Shown piece by piece: positions 1-8,940 of a stretch of DNA of 64,000 nucleotides (its first letter is position 1; each line of letters opens with the position of its first letter). The DNA comes from JANXXV01 sp038230275 (GTDB taxonomy: Bacteria; Acidobacteriota; Terriglobia; Bryobacterales; Bryobacteraceae). Location: the NCBI GenBank assembly GCA_038230275.1, contig JBBRNO010000021.1, positions 4,015 through 68,014 on the forward strand, given 5' to 3'. A model generated the notes under the pieces. The model ran no database searches. It saw only the letters and a list, made by a program, of their open reading frames with translations, and was not told the origin of the DNA. Position numbers and translations under genes: made by a program.

Positions 1-74
1 AGAGCAACGCCGAGCTGATCCGCAAGTTCGAACTGCCCACGGCCACCGAACCCGGCTTCATTTTCAAGCCATGA
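1..74 (+). CDS. C-terminal tail of an unidentified protein (partial)
   Basis: Reading frame 3 is open from the window edge to a TGA at 72-74. It gives a 23-residue tail ending in EPGFIFKP. The following amidase starts at an ATG that overlaps this stop as ATGA, so the two genes are translationally coupled. Too little of the protein is present to name it. An amidase partner or a substrate-processing enzyme would fit, but this is not shown. Confidence 0.6.
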   Translation, partial: SNAELIRKFELPTATEPGFIFKP

Positions 75-1510
75 GGACCGAGCTTAGCGACGACATCTTC
101 TTCGCCAGCATTGCCGAACTTGGGGCGAAGTTGAAAGCGCTGGAGGTTTCGGCGCTGGACCTGACCAATGGATATTGCGACCGGCTGGAACGGCTGGGTC
201 CGCGGTACAACGCCCTGGCGCTGTCACTGCGGGAGCCGGCGATTCGTACCGCGAGAGATATCGACAAGGAACTGAAGCGCGGCCGCTATAGAGGTCCGCT
301 GCACGGAATTCCTTTCGCGGTGAAAGACCTGATCAGCGTGGCGGGCGAGATTACCACCTGGGGCGCGAAGCCCTATGCGGCGCAGGTGTTCGATTACGAC
401 GCGACCGTTGTTAAGAAGCTGGAAGCAGCGGGGGCGATTCTGATTGGCAAACTCGCCATGGTGGAACTTGCCGGTGGCGGCGGATACAACACGGCGCAAG
501 CGTCGCTGTTCGGCCCAGGGCTCAATCCCTGGGACCGGACACGGTGGTCGGGCGGATCTTCCAGCGGATCGGGCAGCGCGGTGGCGGCTGCACTGGTTCC
601 GTTCGCTCTAGGCTCAGAGACGTCAGGGTCCATCGTGACGCCGAGTGCGTTTTGCGGTGTAACCGGGTTGCGGCCCACCTACGGGCTGGTGAGCCGGTAC
701 GGAGCCATGGCACTGTCCTGGACTCTGGACAAGATTGGCCCTATGTGCCGGACGGCGGAAGACTGCGGATTGGTGCTGCGGGTAATTGCGGGAGCCGACG
801 ATCACGACCCGGCTTCGGCCGGCAAGAGCTTCTACTATGCGCCGCAATTCACGCGCGAGATGAAGGACGTGCGGGTGGTCTACGCGAAGGTGGATTTTGA
901 GGAATGGGCGGAACCGGCCACGCGCGATGCGTTTCAGGCGGCGCTTGCAGTGTTGCGCAGCATCGGGGTGCAACTGGTGGAAGCGAAGCTGCCCGATCTG
1001 CCGTACAGCGCGGTGACGGCAACGATCATTTCAGCGGAAGGAGCTTCGTCCTTTGAAGCTTTGATCAGCGGCGGCAAGGTGGAGCAACTGGCGGACAAGC
1101 GGCAGATCGAAGGCTTAAAGGCTGCCATGGATATCCCGGCGCGCGACTACCTGAAGGCGATGCGGATCCGGCGGCTTGTGCAGCAGGAGATGAGGCTTCT
1201 GCTGACCGACAACGACGTAATCCTGGCGCCTGCCAGAACCACCGTGGCGCCGAAAATCAGCGAACCGCTGGACCGCAGTTTGGGCTTAGGCGACCGGACG
1301 CCGCCTGCCTCGCAAGGGATGCAATCGTTGATTCCGGCAGGCAATCTGGCGGGTCTGCCCGCCATCTCAATCCCTTGTGGACTGGTGGGGAATTTGCCGG
1401 TGGCACTGTCACTGGTGAGCCGGCCATTTACCGAGAACCTGATTCTCTCCATCGGGAACGAGTTTCAAAAGCGCACCGACTGGCACCGCCGCCGGCCTAA
1501 TGTGAGCTGA
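71..1510 (+). CDS. Amidase signature family hydrolase
   Basis: The 479-residue length is typical of the amidase signature family (GatA-like fold), which hydrolyses amide bonds with a Ser-cisSer-Lys triad. The expected residues are visible: Lys85 in AVKDLI, the glycine/serine loop GGSSSGSGSA at 161-170 with the cis-serine, and the nucleophile near Ser187 in GSETSGSI. The canonical GTDTGGSIR reads GSETSGSIVTPS here, so substrate preference may differ. No gatB or gatC lies alongside, which argues against a tRNA-dependent amidotransferase and for a catabolic amidase. The start overlaps the upstream stop (ATGA). The 3' end overlaps the convergent ZIP gene by 14 bases. The substrate is unknown. Confidence 0.88.
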   Translation: MRTELSDDIFFASIAELGAKLKALEVSALDLTNGYCDRLERLGPRYNALALSLREPAIRTARDIDKELKRGRYRGPLHGIPFAVKDLISVAGEITTWGAKPYAAQVFDYDATVVKKLEAAGAILIGKLAMVELAGGGGYNTAQASLFGPGLNPWDRTRWSGGSSSGSGSAVAAALVPFALGSETSGSIVTPSAFCGVTGLRPTYGLVSRYGAMALSWTLDKIGPMCRTAEDCGLVLRVIAGADDHDPASAGKSFYYAPQFTREMKDVRVVYAKVDFEEWAEPATRDAFQAALAVLRSIGVQLVEAKLPDLPYSAVTATIISAEGASSFEALISGGKVEQLADKRQIEGLKAAMDIPARDYLKAMRIRRLVQQEMRLLLTDNDVILAPARTTVAPKISEPLDRSLGLGDRTPPASQGMQSLIPAGNLAGLPAISIPCGLVGNLPVALSLVSRPFTENLILSIGNEFQKRTDWHRRRPNVS

Positions 1511-2219
1511 GGCTGGGATGCTTGTGCGGGGAGGTGCGACGCTTCCATTCCGCGTGTACGGCGTGGTAGCCCAGATAGAGAAACGTGCCTCCGCCAAACG
1601 CCAGCAGAACGGCTAGCCAGCGGTTTCCCAAGTAGGGTGACGCAGCGTACTCCACGACGCCGCCCACCAACATGATGCCCTGGACCAAGCCCGCACATAG
1701 GAACGCGCGGCCGCGGGATTTGAGGGCTGCTCTGACGATTACGCCGAAGGCCAACCCTTCCGGCAATTTGTGGAGTGCCACGCCGAGCAGGATGGCGGGG
1801 CCAACCGGTCCGGAGCTCCGATCGTTCCCTGCCGCCAGCATCCAACCATCGAAGAAGCTATGCAGCAGGGCGGCTATGATCAGCGGTCCGGCGAAACCGT
1901 GGAGAGGGGTGTGGCAGGAATCGTGATCGTGGGTATGGGAGCACGACGGGCAGACCGGATAGAAGTATTTGTCAACGACCAGCAGAACGGCAAAGCCGGC
2001 AGCCATCAGGCCCGCGCCCGGCATGAGTCCGAATTCCCGGACTAACTCGGGCAGCACCCAAAAGAGGGAAACCATCACCAGAATCGCGCCGCTGAGCGGG
2101 ATCACGCGGCGTGAGATTTCGGGTAGGCTGGTGAGCCATACGCCCAGAAACGCACTGGCCACCGCAAGCGATGTAAAAATGAGGAGAGATGCGAAGGAAA
2201 ACACGGGCGGTAGCTTCAC
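1497..2219 (-). CDS. ZIP-family divalent metal transporter
   Basis: A 240-residue membrane protein with about seven hydrophobic segments. The two histidine motifs of the ZIP family are present: HSFFDG near residue 124 and HKLPEGLAFG near residue 159. These form the metal site in the membrane. A histidine-rich cytosolic loop (CSHTHDHDSCHT, about residues 92-103) sits between the third and fourth helices, as in other ZIP importers. The protein probably imports zinc or iron across the inner membrane; the metal cannot be read from sequence. A second histidine cluster ends the protein (HKHPSLSSH). The gene stands alone, convergent to the amidase and divergent from the prepilin peptidase gene. Confidence 0.87.
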   Translation of the reverse strand: MKLPPVFSFASLLIFTSLAVASAFLGVWLTSLPEISRRVIPLSGAILVMVSLFWVLPELVREFGLMPGAGLMAAGFAVLLVVDKYFYPVCPSCSHTHDHDSCHTPLHGFAGPLIIAALLHSFFDGWMLAAGNDRSSGPVGPAILLGVALHKLPEGLAFGVIVRAALKSRGRAFLCAGLVQGIMLVGGVVEYAASPYLGNRWLAVLLAFGGGTFLYLGYHAVHAEWKRRTSPHKHPSLSSH

Positions 2220-2243
2220 TGTACCAGAACATGCCCATAGACC

Positions 2244-2795
2244 ATGACCGAACTTCCTGACGTCCTGCAGTTGGTACTGGCGTGCTTGACCGTCACCGCC
2301 GCCATCACAGACTGGAGATCGCGAACGATTCCGAACTGGCTGGTAGCGGTGGGTCTTGTGCTTGGCTTTGGGGCTAACGTTTACCTGTCCGGCTGGGATG
2401 GTTTGCTGCGTTCGGTTGCGGGCTTCGGCTTGGCGGCGCTGGTCTATGTACCGATGTTCGCGCTGCGGGCGATGGGGGGCGGAGACGTGAAACTGATGGC
2501 TGCCGTGGGGTGCATGGCCGGGGCGCGCAACTGGTTCGTGATTTTTCTGTTAACTGCAATACTCGGCGGAATTGCTGCTTTGGCAATCCTTCTGTCGAGA
2601 GGCATTTTGGCTGGTACTTTACGCAATGTAGCTTACATTTTAAGTGAATTGGTACAGCTGAGAGCGCCTCATTTGTCGGCTCCGGAATTAAGCGTCGAGC
2701 ACCCGAAAGCGGTGACGCTGCCGCACGGAATGTCGATAGCAGCGGGTACTTTACTATTCCTAATAGTTCTGCGGTTTGGACTACTCCAACAATAG
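2244..2795 (+). CDS. A24-family prepilin peptidase (CpaA/TadV type)
   Basis: A 183-residue integral membrane aspartic protease that cleaves type IV prepilin-like leader peptides. Both catalytic aspartates of the family are visible: Asp23 in AITDWRSRTIPNW and Asp81 in the GxGD motif GGGDVKLMAAVG. The N-terminal cysteine-rich methylase domain of full-length PilD is absent, so it belongs to the short CpaA/TadV class. No pilin or secretion ATPase is nearby, so the substrate must be encoded elsewhere. About 110 bases separate it from the following signalling gene. Confidence 0.9.
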   Translation: MTELPDVLQLVLACLTVTAAITDWRSRTIPNWLVAVGLVLGFGANVYLSGWDGLLRSVAGFGLAALVYVPMFALRAMGGGDVKLMAAVGCMAGARNWFVIFLLTAILGGIAALAILLSRGILAGTLRNVAYILSELVQLRAPHLSAPELSVEHPKAVTLPHGMSIAAGTLLFLIVLRFGLLQQ

Positions 2796-2905
2796 GTCTA
2801 CTAAGTAGGTATGATCATAGAGGAGCAAAAGTACTAGGGAAAAATGGGGTAAATGGCTCTAGTACGAATCAGCAGTTTGAGATACGATCCCTGTAATGGA
2901 TTCTA

Positions 2906-5116
2906 ATGGCGGATGAGCTTTTCAAAATCCCCGATCATCACGACGAATTGAATTCGTTGTTTGAGAGCGCACCGGACTTAATGTTCACGGAAAACCTTGC
3001 GGGCAGGATCACGCGGGTCAATCTGGCGTTTGAAAGAATCACCGGATACACAAAGGCGCAGGCGGTTGAGAAGAGCTTCCTGGACCTGGTGGTGCCGGAG
3101 CAGAAACAGCAGATCGAACGAATTCTGCAGGACCTCAAGGGCGGGGCTGTTCCGCGGCCCTATGCCCTGGCGATCAACACGGAATCGCGCGGCCGGGTGG
3201 TGCTGCAGGTGCTGCTGCAACTGGTGGCGGCCAATGGCAATCCGCCGCTGATTCAGGGATTCGCCCGCGATGTGGCAGACCGGCGGCTAACCAGCACCGA
3301 AATCCAACTGCTGGAAAAGACAACAGAGTTGGCGCGCTTCAGCCGTTATCTGCAGTTTCTGCACCGGTTGAGCACCACCAACTACGGAAGCCTGCAGGAG
3401 CTGTTCCGGGACTATCTGAGCACCGGCTGCGAGATCTTCGATGTGTCGCGGGGTGTACTGACGCAATGGAATGAGGACGGTTTCACGGTGCGCGCCGCGA
3501 ACGATGTTGCGGGGCGCTATCTGGAAGGCGATGGAGTGGATTTGTTTTCCGAGCGGGTGGCGAAAACGAAAAAGACATTCACCTGCGCGAGAGCCCGGAA
3601 TGAGCGGGACTCGACCTGTCCCTACGGGTTCTACATCGGCACTCCCATTCTGTTGAACGATCAGGTTTACGGAACCATCGGTTTCTGGGTGGGCGACGAT
3701 GTACCGCTCACGACACTGCATCCGCAGGCGAAAGAAGTAATCGAATTGATGGCCAAAAGCATTGCCATCGCCATCAACCAGCGGAACCTGACCGATCAAC
3801 TGGCGCACCAGGCAACGCACGATGCGCTGACAGGGCTGCCGAACCGGCTGCTGCTGAAGGAACGGCTGGATGCGGCGCTGCATCGGGCGGATGAGAGCAA
3901 TTCGCAAGTGGCGGTAGTGTTTATCGACCTGGACCGATTCAAGCAGATCAACGATACTTTGGGACACAGCATCGGGGACCGGCTGCTGCAGGAGATTGCC
4001 GAGAGGTTAAACGGCGAAGTCGGGCGCGGCTATACGCTGGCGCGAATGGGAGGCGACGAGTTCACGGCGATCCTTTCGGACTTCGACGATGACGAGGCCG
4101 CGGTGAAGCACGTTCGCAATTTACTGGCAGCGGTGCGCAAGCCTTGCCGGGTGGACGACTATGAATTGTTCATTACGGCCAGCATGGGAGTGAGCTTCTA
4201 TCCGCAAGACGGCCGCGATGCCGCATCACTGCTGCGCAACGCGGACAGCGCGATGTATACGGCCAAGAATAGCGGCAAGAACGACTACCGGTGCTTCAGC
4301 GCGGAAGGAATCGCCGCGGCTTTGGAAAAGCTGGAGCTGGAGAACCTGCTGCGCCGGGCGCTGGAAAACAAGGAACTGCGAATCTTTCACCAACCGCAGG
4401 TGGATACCGACGGGAAGCTGGCGGGCCTGGAAGTGCTGTTGGCCTGGGAGCATCCCAAGCTGGGCCGTATTTCGCCGTCGCGGTTCATCCCGATCGCGGA
4501 AGAAAGCGGAATGATTCTGCCCATCGGTTCCTGGGTGTTGCATCAGGCTTGCCAGCAGGCGGTGGATTGGCAGAAGGCTGGGTACGCGCCGGTCCAGATT
4601 GCGGTAAACGTTTCGGCACTGCAATTTGGCCAGGCGAATTTTGTGGCTACCGTTGCGGTAGCGCTGGCAGCGACCGGGCTGGACGCGAAATATCTGGAAT
4701 TGGAATTGACCGAAAGCCTGGTGATGCGCGATGTGGAACAATCCTCGCGGCGGATGTCGGAACTGCGGAGCCTGGGCGTGCGGATTGCCATTGACGATTT
4801 CGGTACGGGTTACTCTTCGCTGAGTTATCTGCGGCGGCTGCCGGCGGACACATTGAAAATCGATCAATCGTTTCTGCATGAGATTGAGGCCGGCCAGGGG
4901 CGGTCGCAACTGTTTGAGACCATCGTGATGCTGGCGCACAACATGGGGCTGCAGGTGACCGCGGAAGGCGTGGAGAATGCCGAACAGCTGGAACTGGCGC
5001 GGCAGGCGGGTTGCGATCTGGTGCAAGGTCATCTGTTTGGCGGTGCGCTGAGCGTGGGGTCGGTAGAACTGATGATGGCGCGCGTTCCCGGCCTTGCTGG
5101 TATCATCAACCGGTGA
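2906..5116 (+). CDS. PAS-GAF-GGDEF-EAL cyclic-di-GMP signalling protein
   Basis: A 736-residue cytosolic protein without obvious membrane segments. In order: a PAS sensor (about 10-130, ENLAGRITRVNLAFERITGY), a GAF-like domain (about 150-300), a GGDEF diguanylate cyclase domain with an intact GGDEF motif near residue 382, and an EAL phosphodiesterase domain. The EAL motif reads EVLLAW near residue 508. The catalytic Glu is kept and Ala is replaced by Val. Other EAL residues look intact: VNVSALQF, DDFGTGYSSLSYL, KIDQSF and AEGVEN. Both activities are therefore possible. It follows a prepilin peptidase gene, so control of surface pili is a reasonable guess. The downstream isomerase overlaps it as GTGA. 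Confidence 0.92.
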   Translation: MADELFKIPDHHDELNSLFESAPDLMFTENLAGRITRVNLAFERITGYTKAQAVEKSFLDLVVPEQKQQIERILQDLKGGAVPRPYALAINTESRGRVVLQVLLQLVAANGNPPLIQGFARDVADRRLTSTEIQLLEKTTELARFSRYLQFLHRLSTTNYGSLQELFRDYLSTGCEIFDVSRGVLTQWNEDGFTVRAANDVAGRYLEGDGVDLFSERVAKTKKTFTCARARNERDSTCPYGFYIGTPILLNDQVYGTIGFWVGDDVPLTTLHPQAKEVIELMAKSIAIAINQRNLTDQLAHQATHDALTGLPNRLLLKERLDAALHRADESNSQVAVVFIDLDRFKQINDTLGHSIGDRLLQEIAERLNGEVGRGYTLARMGGDEFTAILSDFDDDEAAVKHVRNLLAAVRKPCRVDDYELFITASMGVSFYPQDGRDAASLLRNADSAMYTAKNSGKNDYRCFSAEGIAAALEKLELENLLRRALENKELRIFHQPQVDTDGKLAGLEVLLAWEHPKLGRISPSRFIPIAEESGMILPIGSWVLHQACQQAVDWQKAGYAPVQIAVNVSALQFGQANFVATVAVALAATGLDAKYLELELTESLVMRDVEQSSRRMSELRSLGVRIAIDDFGTGYSSLSYLRRLPADTLKIDQSFLHEIEAGQGRSQLFETIVMLAHNMGLQVTAEGVENAEQLELARQAGCDLVQGHLFGGALSVGSVELMMARVPGLAGIINR

Positions 5117-6027
5117 TTACCAGAAGAGAGTTAGGCACTGTATTGGCCGCGGCGGCGGCGCTTCCCAAACGCGGAACGGCAGCTGACAAACACGGGTTCA
5201 TCAAAAGCATCTGTTCCATCATCTTCCCCGAAGGCCAGCCGCTGGCGGAATCCTTCACGCAGGCCAAGCGAGCCGGCTTCGATGCGATGGAGTTGCGGAT
5301 CGGCGCCGATATTCCGCTGGATAGCCCTGCCGCGGAGCTTCAGAAGACTGCCGAGGCGGCGCGGCGGGCCGGAATCACCATTGCGACGCTATGGGTTTCA
5401 GAGCCGCTGCAGAAGAATCCACTGAACAGCGATTCGGCGGAGAGCCGCGAGCGGGGTGTAGCGGCTATCGTGCGGTCTGTCGAGGTGGCGCATCAACTGG
5501 GCTGCGGCGCTCTGCTGCTGTATCCGGGGCGGCTTGGCAGCGGCGCGCGGCTGGACGTGGGCTATGAGACCACTTGGGAACGCTTCACGGCTGAGCTGAA
5601 GAAGGCCATTCCGGCGGCTAGCAGTGCGAAGGTATATCTAAATCCGGAAAACGTGTGGAACAAGTTTCTGGTAAGTCCGCTGGAAATGCGCGCGTTTGTG
5701 GATCAGTTTCACAGCCCGTGGCTACAGACGCATTTCGATATCGGCAATGTGATGCAGTTCGGGTATCCGCAGGATTGGATTCTGACATTGGGTTCGCGGA
5801 TCAAGCGGGTCCATGTGAAGGACTACAAGTTGTCGGCACGCGCGGAGCAGGGCCGCTTCGTGGATTTGCTGGAAGGTGACGTGGATTGGAAAGCGGTGAT
5901 GGCGGCACTGGTGAAGACCGGGTATAAGGGGTTTCTTTCGCCTGAGATCAGCTTTGAAGCGAAGCAGCAACCGGGCCAGTTGCAGCGGGTTTCGCAGCAG
6001 CTGGATCAGATTATTTCGATGGCTTGA
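5113..6027 (+). CDS. Exported sugar phosphate isomerase/epimerase-like TIM barrel
   Basis: The product is 304 residues from the GTG at 5113, whose last two bases are part of the upstream TGA (GTGA overlap). This start is preferred over an in-frame ATG at 5011 because that extension lies inside the EAL domain gene. The N-terminus has a TRREL twin-arginine-like motif followed by an alanine-rich stretch, suggesting export by Tat. The body matches the xylose-isomerase-like AP endonuclease 2 barrel, with GFDAMELRIGAD, YLNPENVWNKFL, HFDIGNVMQFGYP and KRVHVKDYKL carrying the likely metal ligands (Glu, His, Asp). Proteins of this kind are abundant in Solibacter-like genomes. The substrate is unknown. 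Confidence 0.82.
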   Translation: MITRRELGTVLAAAAALPKRGTAADKHGFIKSICSIIFPEGQPLAESFTQAKRAGFDAMELRIGADIPLDSPAAELQKTAEAARRAGITIATLWVSEPLQKNPLNSDSAESRERGVAAIVRSVEVAHQLGCGALLLYPGRLGSGARLDVGYETTWERFTAELKKAIPAASSAKVYLNPENVWNKFLVSPLEMRAFVDQFHSPWLQTHFDIGNVMQFGYPQDWILTLGSRIKRVHVKDYKLSARAEQGRFVDLLEGDVDWKAVMAALVKTGYKGFLSPEISFEAKQQPGQLQRVSQQLDQIISMA

Positions 6028-6616
6028 CGAATTTGCGATAGAGGACGTAGGCCAGTATGCATACGCCGGCCGCGATGGCGAAGTAGAGCACGTCCGTATG
6101 CAGCTTTTCCAGCGCCCACTCCCAGCGGTCGCCCAGGAAGTACCCCAACGAGATAAACGACAGGCACCAGACGAAGCCACCGGAATAGGCGAAGAGCGCG
6201 AACTCGGCGAATGGCATATCGGCCGTTCCAGCCACGTAGGCAGTGAAGTGGCGAACGCCCGGGATGTAGTAGCCGAAGGCGAGCGTCCAGCGGCCCATGC
6301 GATGGAACCAGTTGTGTACGCGATCCAGTTCGGCCTGGCCGAAGTGCACGTACTTTCCGTATCGATGGACCAGCGGCAGGCCGAGTTTGCGGCCGAGCCA
6401 GTAGCTGATGGTGATGCCAAAGACGCTGCCCAGGTAGGCCGCGGCGAAGGCTGGGACGAAGTTGAGGGTTCCTTTGTAAACCAGAAAGCCGGTGTAGGTC
6501 ATCAACGTCTCGTCTGGAACCGGCAGGCCTACGATGCCTAGCACCAGCAGAACGAAGATGCCGGCGTAGCCGTAGGTGGAGATCCACCGAAGTACGTCGT
6601 CGAGTTGGAGATTCAA
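6011..6616 (-). CDS. DedA-family (SNARE-associated/VTT domain) membrane protein
   Basis: A 201-residue inner-membrane protein. The DedA signature elements are present: GLPVPDETLM near residue 30, GSVFGITISYWLGRKLG near 63-80, and the conserved region FGYYIPGVRHFTAYVAGTA (about 113-131) with the key arginine. DedA proteins move or remodel lipids such as undecaprenyl phosphate carriers and support the proton motive force. The PGVR motif supports the lipid-carrier transport class. It is convergent with the isomerase, overlapping by 17 bases. Confidence 0.9.
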   Translation of the reverse strand: MNLQLDDVLRWISTYGYAGIFVLLVLGIVGLPVPDETLMTYTGFLVYKGTLNFVPAFAAAYLGSVFGITISYWLGRKLGLPLVHRYGKYVHFGQAELDRVHNWFHRMGRWTLAFGYYIPGVRHFTAYVAGTADMPFAEFALFAYSGGFVWCLSFISLGYFLGDRWEWALEKLHTDVLYFAIAAGVCILAYVLYRKFVKPSK

Positions 6617-6675
6617 CTTTCAGGATAGCTTGTCTTTTTGGACTGACGGCTGAAAGATTGAGGGCGGGTGAATGG

Positions 6676-6688
6676 GGCATTAAATGCC
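6676..6688. promoter_or_regulatory. Short palindrome GGCATT-A-AATGCC
   Basis: A perfect odd-length inverted repeat (two 6-base arms around one A) in the 141-base gap between the divergent DedA gene and the RGYE-repeat protein gene. Position and symmetry would suit an operator, but no matching regulator lies next to it and no promoter boxes were recognised. Confidence 0.25.
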
Positions 6689-6757
6689 GCTCATGTTTGG
6701 GGTTGGGTGCATCGATTCACGCGTAAGTTGCGTCTTTGCTAGCGAGAGGGCAAGACG

Positions 6758-7183
6758 ATGGGAATGCTTCCAGGATTGATTGCCGCGGTTGTTCTGATTA
6801 GCTCGACGGCTATGGCGCAATATCCACGGGATGAACGGCGCGAGGTACGGGGTTACGAACGAGGCTACGAACGAGGCTACGAGCGGCGCGATGGCGGGTT
6901 CAACGTCATCCGGGCTGTCCAGGCCAATTTGGAGCGTGTCGCCTCGCGCGGACGGATGGGTGGACGCGAACGAAACCGCATCGATCAGGCGCTGCGAAGT
7001 TTGAACGACTTCGAACGCGACTTGGGCAGAGGGCGGTTTGACCGGCACGATCTGGACAAGGCCATCGGAAAGGTGGACGATGTGGTGCGGCGGGGAGCGA
7101 TCGACAATCGGGAACGCAATATTCTGATTGGCGACGTGAACCGGTTGCGTGAGTTCCGCTTTGAAACAAGCTACCGGCGCTGA
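6758..7183 (+). CDS. Small exported Arg/Glu-rich protein with RGYE repeats
   Basis: A 141-residue protein with a clean signal peptide (MGMLPGLIAAVVLISSTAMAQ). The mature protein begins with three tandem copies of RGYE (about residues 32-43), encoded by near-identical 12-base units, followed by RRDGG. The remainder is very rich in Arg, Asp and Glu and is probably helical, with the repeated pattern NxxERD. The family is not recognised. Small charged periplasmic proteins with this look sometimes bind metals or envelope polymers, but nothing here shows that. A GAGGG ribosome site precedes the ATG. Confidence 0.7.
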   Translation: MGMLPGLIAAVVLISSTAMAQYPRDERREVRGYERGYERGYERRDGGFNVIRAVQANLERVASRGRMGGRERNRIDQALRSLNDFERDLGRGRFDRHDLDKAIGKVDDVVRRGAIDNRERNILIGDVNRLREFRFETSYRR

Positions 7184-7600
7184 TCAGAACTCGATCTTGA
7201 CCGCCAGTTGAACCTGCCTTGCGGTTTCGTTCAAAGGACTGACCGCGGGAAATCCGGACTGCTTGCCTTGGCGGCCATACAGGGCCGCTAGGCGTAATCC
7301 CGGTTGGAGTCGGGGATCGTGTAGTTGGGCAACGCGCTGCGATGCAGGGAGACACGAAGCTGCCGGCGCAGGTCGAGTGAGAAATCGAGCGGGCTGCCGA
7401 AGGTGTAGAGCCGCCGCGTCCAGCGGTGAGGACTCTAGTTGAACCGCGGACCAATGCTCCGCCGCCCGAAGTGACCAGGTGTTGGCCATCGACCCAGATG
7501 ATGTTGTCGGTGAATTCAACGGTCCAGTTCTTGTTCCGGTAGGCCCGGCAATGCTGGCCCGTTGCCGAACGACGCATATAACGTGGGCATTTCCGGATGT
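7184..7600 (-). pseudogene. Frameshifted remnant of an Oar-like TonB-dependent receptor
   Basis: Pieces of the C-terminal half of a TonB-dependent receptor occur in all three frames. One frame gives TVEFTDNIIWVDGQHLV (compare the 'D-LTW--G-H' element of Oar-like receptors). A second gives LYTFGSPLDFSLDLRRQLRV. The third gives the typical beta-barrel end SPLNETARQVQLAVKIEF followed by TGA at 7184-7186. The intact receptor at 60396-63773 shows how such a gene should look. Frameshifts and deletions rule out a functional product. Confidence 0.65.
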
Positions 7601-7708
7601 GCGCGATCCCAATGCAAAGCGTCGATGCTGAAGCCGGCGCGGGCTTCGTTCAGACGCTGGATTATTTCTATCTGCCGCATAACTTGGGGCTGCTCTATCA
7701 GCGGATGA

Positions 7709-8139
7709 TCAGGAATCGGGCTGCATGCCATAGAGAAGCGTGACCACCACTCGCGATGCAGCCAGCGCAGCGATCGTTCCGATCACGATTCCGCTCAAGA
7801 CATAACCAATGGCACCTCGCAGCACCAGCCAAATCACATCCTTTGGCGTGCGCCAAGAGCCATTCGTATTCCGATCTCTTCGGTGCGCCTAGTGACGGTG
7901 TAGGCGAGGATGCCGTAAGGCCCGATCGAAGTAAGTAAGAGCGCCAGTATCCCGAAGAAGAGGGAGAGCGACGACATCAGTCGCGCCAGACCGACCGAGC
8001 TCGCTATTTGTTGCTCCCTAGTGTGCGTCATTTCGATGGGAACATCAGGAGCCAACTGGTGGAGTAACGCGCGGTACGCCGGATTCGCTGATGGTGTGCC
8101 AGGATGCGTTTTGAGAATGAGGTGAAGGAGCGTAGCTGG
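7709..8139 (-). pseudogene. Remnant of a MacB/FtsX-type ABC transporter permease
   Basis: The upper part is open from just after a TAA at 8140-8142. It contains PDVPIEMTHTREQQIASSVG and then a hydrophobic helix leading into TVTRRTEEIGIRMALGAR, the hallmark C-terminal region of MacB-like permeases. At about 7850 the frame shifts. The next frame continues with PKDVIWLVLRGAIGYVLSGI and LAASRVVVTLLYGMQPDS up to TGA at 7709-7711. The N-terminal membrane helix and most of the periplasmic domain are missing. A decayed gene, probably part of the same deletion-prone patch as its neighbours. Confidence 0.72.
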
Positions 8140-8209
8140 TTACTGCACCGGCGTGTATACGTGCTGAACCGGGCACCGTAGTCCGGCGTCAACGTCAAGA
8201 TCAGATGAT

Positions 8210-8815
8210 CTATTTCCAGCTCCACGCGACGTAGACAGCGAGGACGATGATCGCTGACCAGCACAGGAGCAGTCGTCTGAACCATGGATGGGTCAACTGG
8301 GTTTCGACTGCACGTACATCAATGTGGCGGCCGGAACTGTTGAGGTTCAGCACGTAAGCGACTTCGCTGGCCGCGGCGAGAGCGTCGGCTTCCGTTGCGT
8401 ATGGCAGGTGAATATCCACCTGATTGCCTGCGTTGGTTTCTACGCCCATGGTGTAGAAGTCCGCTACCACGTAAGAGTCTGAATCGTCGGTGTCGACGCG
8501 GTGGCGTGCATAACAGTGGAGAATGGATTCGCGGCCCACCCATTGCCCACTGACGATAGGGAAGGGGAACATTGAGGTGCGGACGCCGGCCGGCTTAACC
8601 ACCGTGATATGCCAATTTGCAAGGACGCCAAGAATCCAATAGGCGGCCAGAACTATCAAAGCCATGATGATTCGAATCTCGGTTGTAGGCCTCCAGTTTG
8701 GTTCACCGAGAAAGGGAATGAAGAAAGGGTAGAGCAGAGGGGTGAACAGGATTGGAACGCCGAGCGCCACCCCCCATGGAGCCCACCTGCGTCGAAACCA
8801 AATGACGTCTTTCAA
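8210..8815 (-). CDS. Membrane protein of unknown function
   Basis: A 201-residue protein with two N-terminal hydrophobic helices (about 15-35 and 45-66), a soluble domain of about 110 residues, and one C-terminal helix (about 183-198). The soluble part contains a SDSYVVADFYTMGVETNAG element and a DIHLPYATEADALAAASEVA helix. No known family was recognised. The frame is intact and the composition protein-like, although both neighbours are decayed genes, so it may be a survivor in an eroding region. Confidence 0.6.
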   Translation of the reverse strand: MKDVIWFRRRWAPWGVALGVPILFTPLLYPFFIPFLGEPNWRPTTEIRIIMALIVLAAYWILGVLANWHITVVKPAGVRTSMFPFPIVSGQWVGRESILHCYARHRVDTDDSDSYVVADFYTMGVETNAGNQVDIHLPYATEADALAAASEVAYVLNLNSSGRHIDVRAVETQLTHPWFRRLLLCWSAIIVLAVYVAWSWK

Positions 8816-8940
8816 TGCCGTCCCCAGGTACTCCTGTTTCAGCCGGCCTTGGGCGGCCCTTTAACGGCAGGCGCTCCGATCGTCAGCGCGAGCCATGTCG
8901 TTTATGTTATCAACTTCGAATATTGCTTCTGATAAGAGTG

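Noticed and set aside
2796..2905. Possible c-di-GMP riboswitch before the GGDEF/EAL gene
   Set aside because: The conserved GEMM core was not found in this 110-base segment.
5011..5112. N-terminal extension of the sugar isomerase
   Set aside because: It lies inside the EAL domain gene; the GTG at 5113 directly precedes a Tat-like signal.
7626..7740. Plus-strand frame with LDYFYLPHNLGLLYQ
   Set aside because: Short, no start or ribosome site, and it lies between decayed minus-strand genes.
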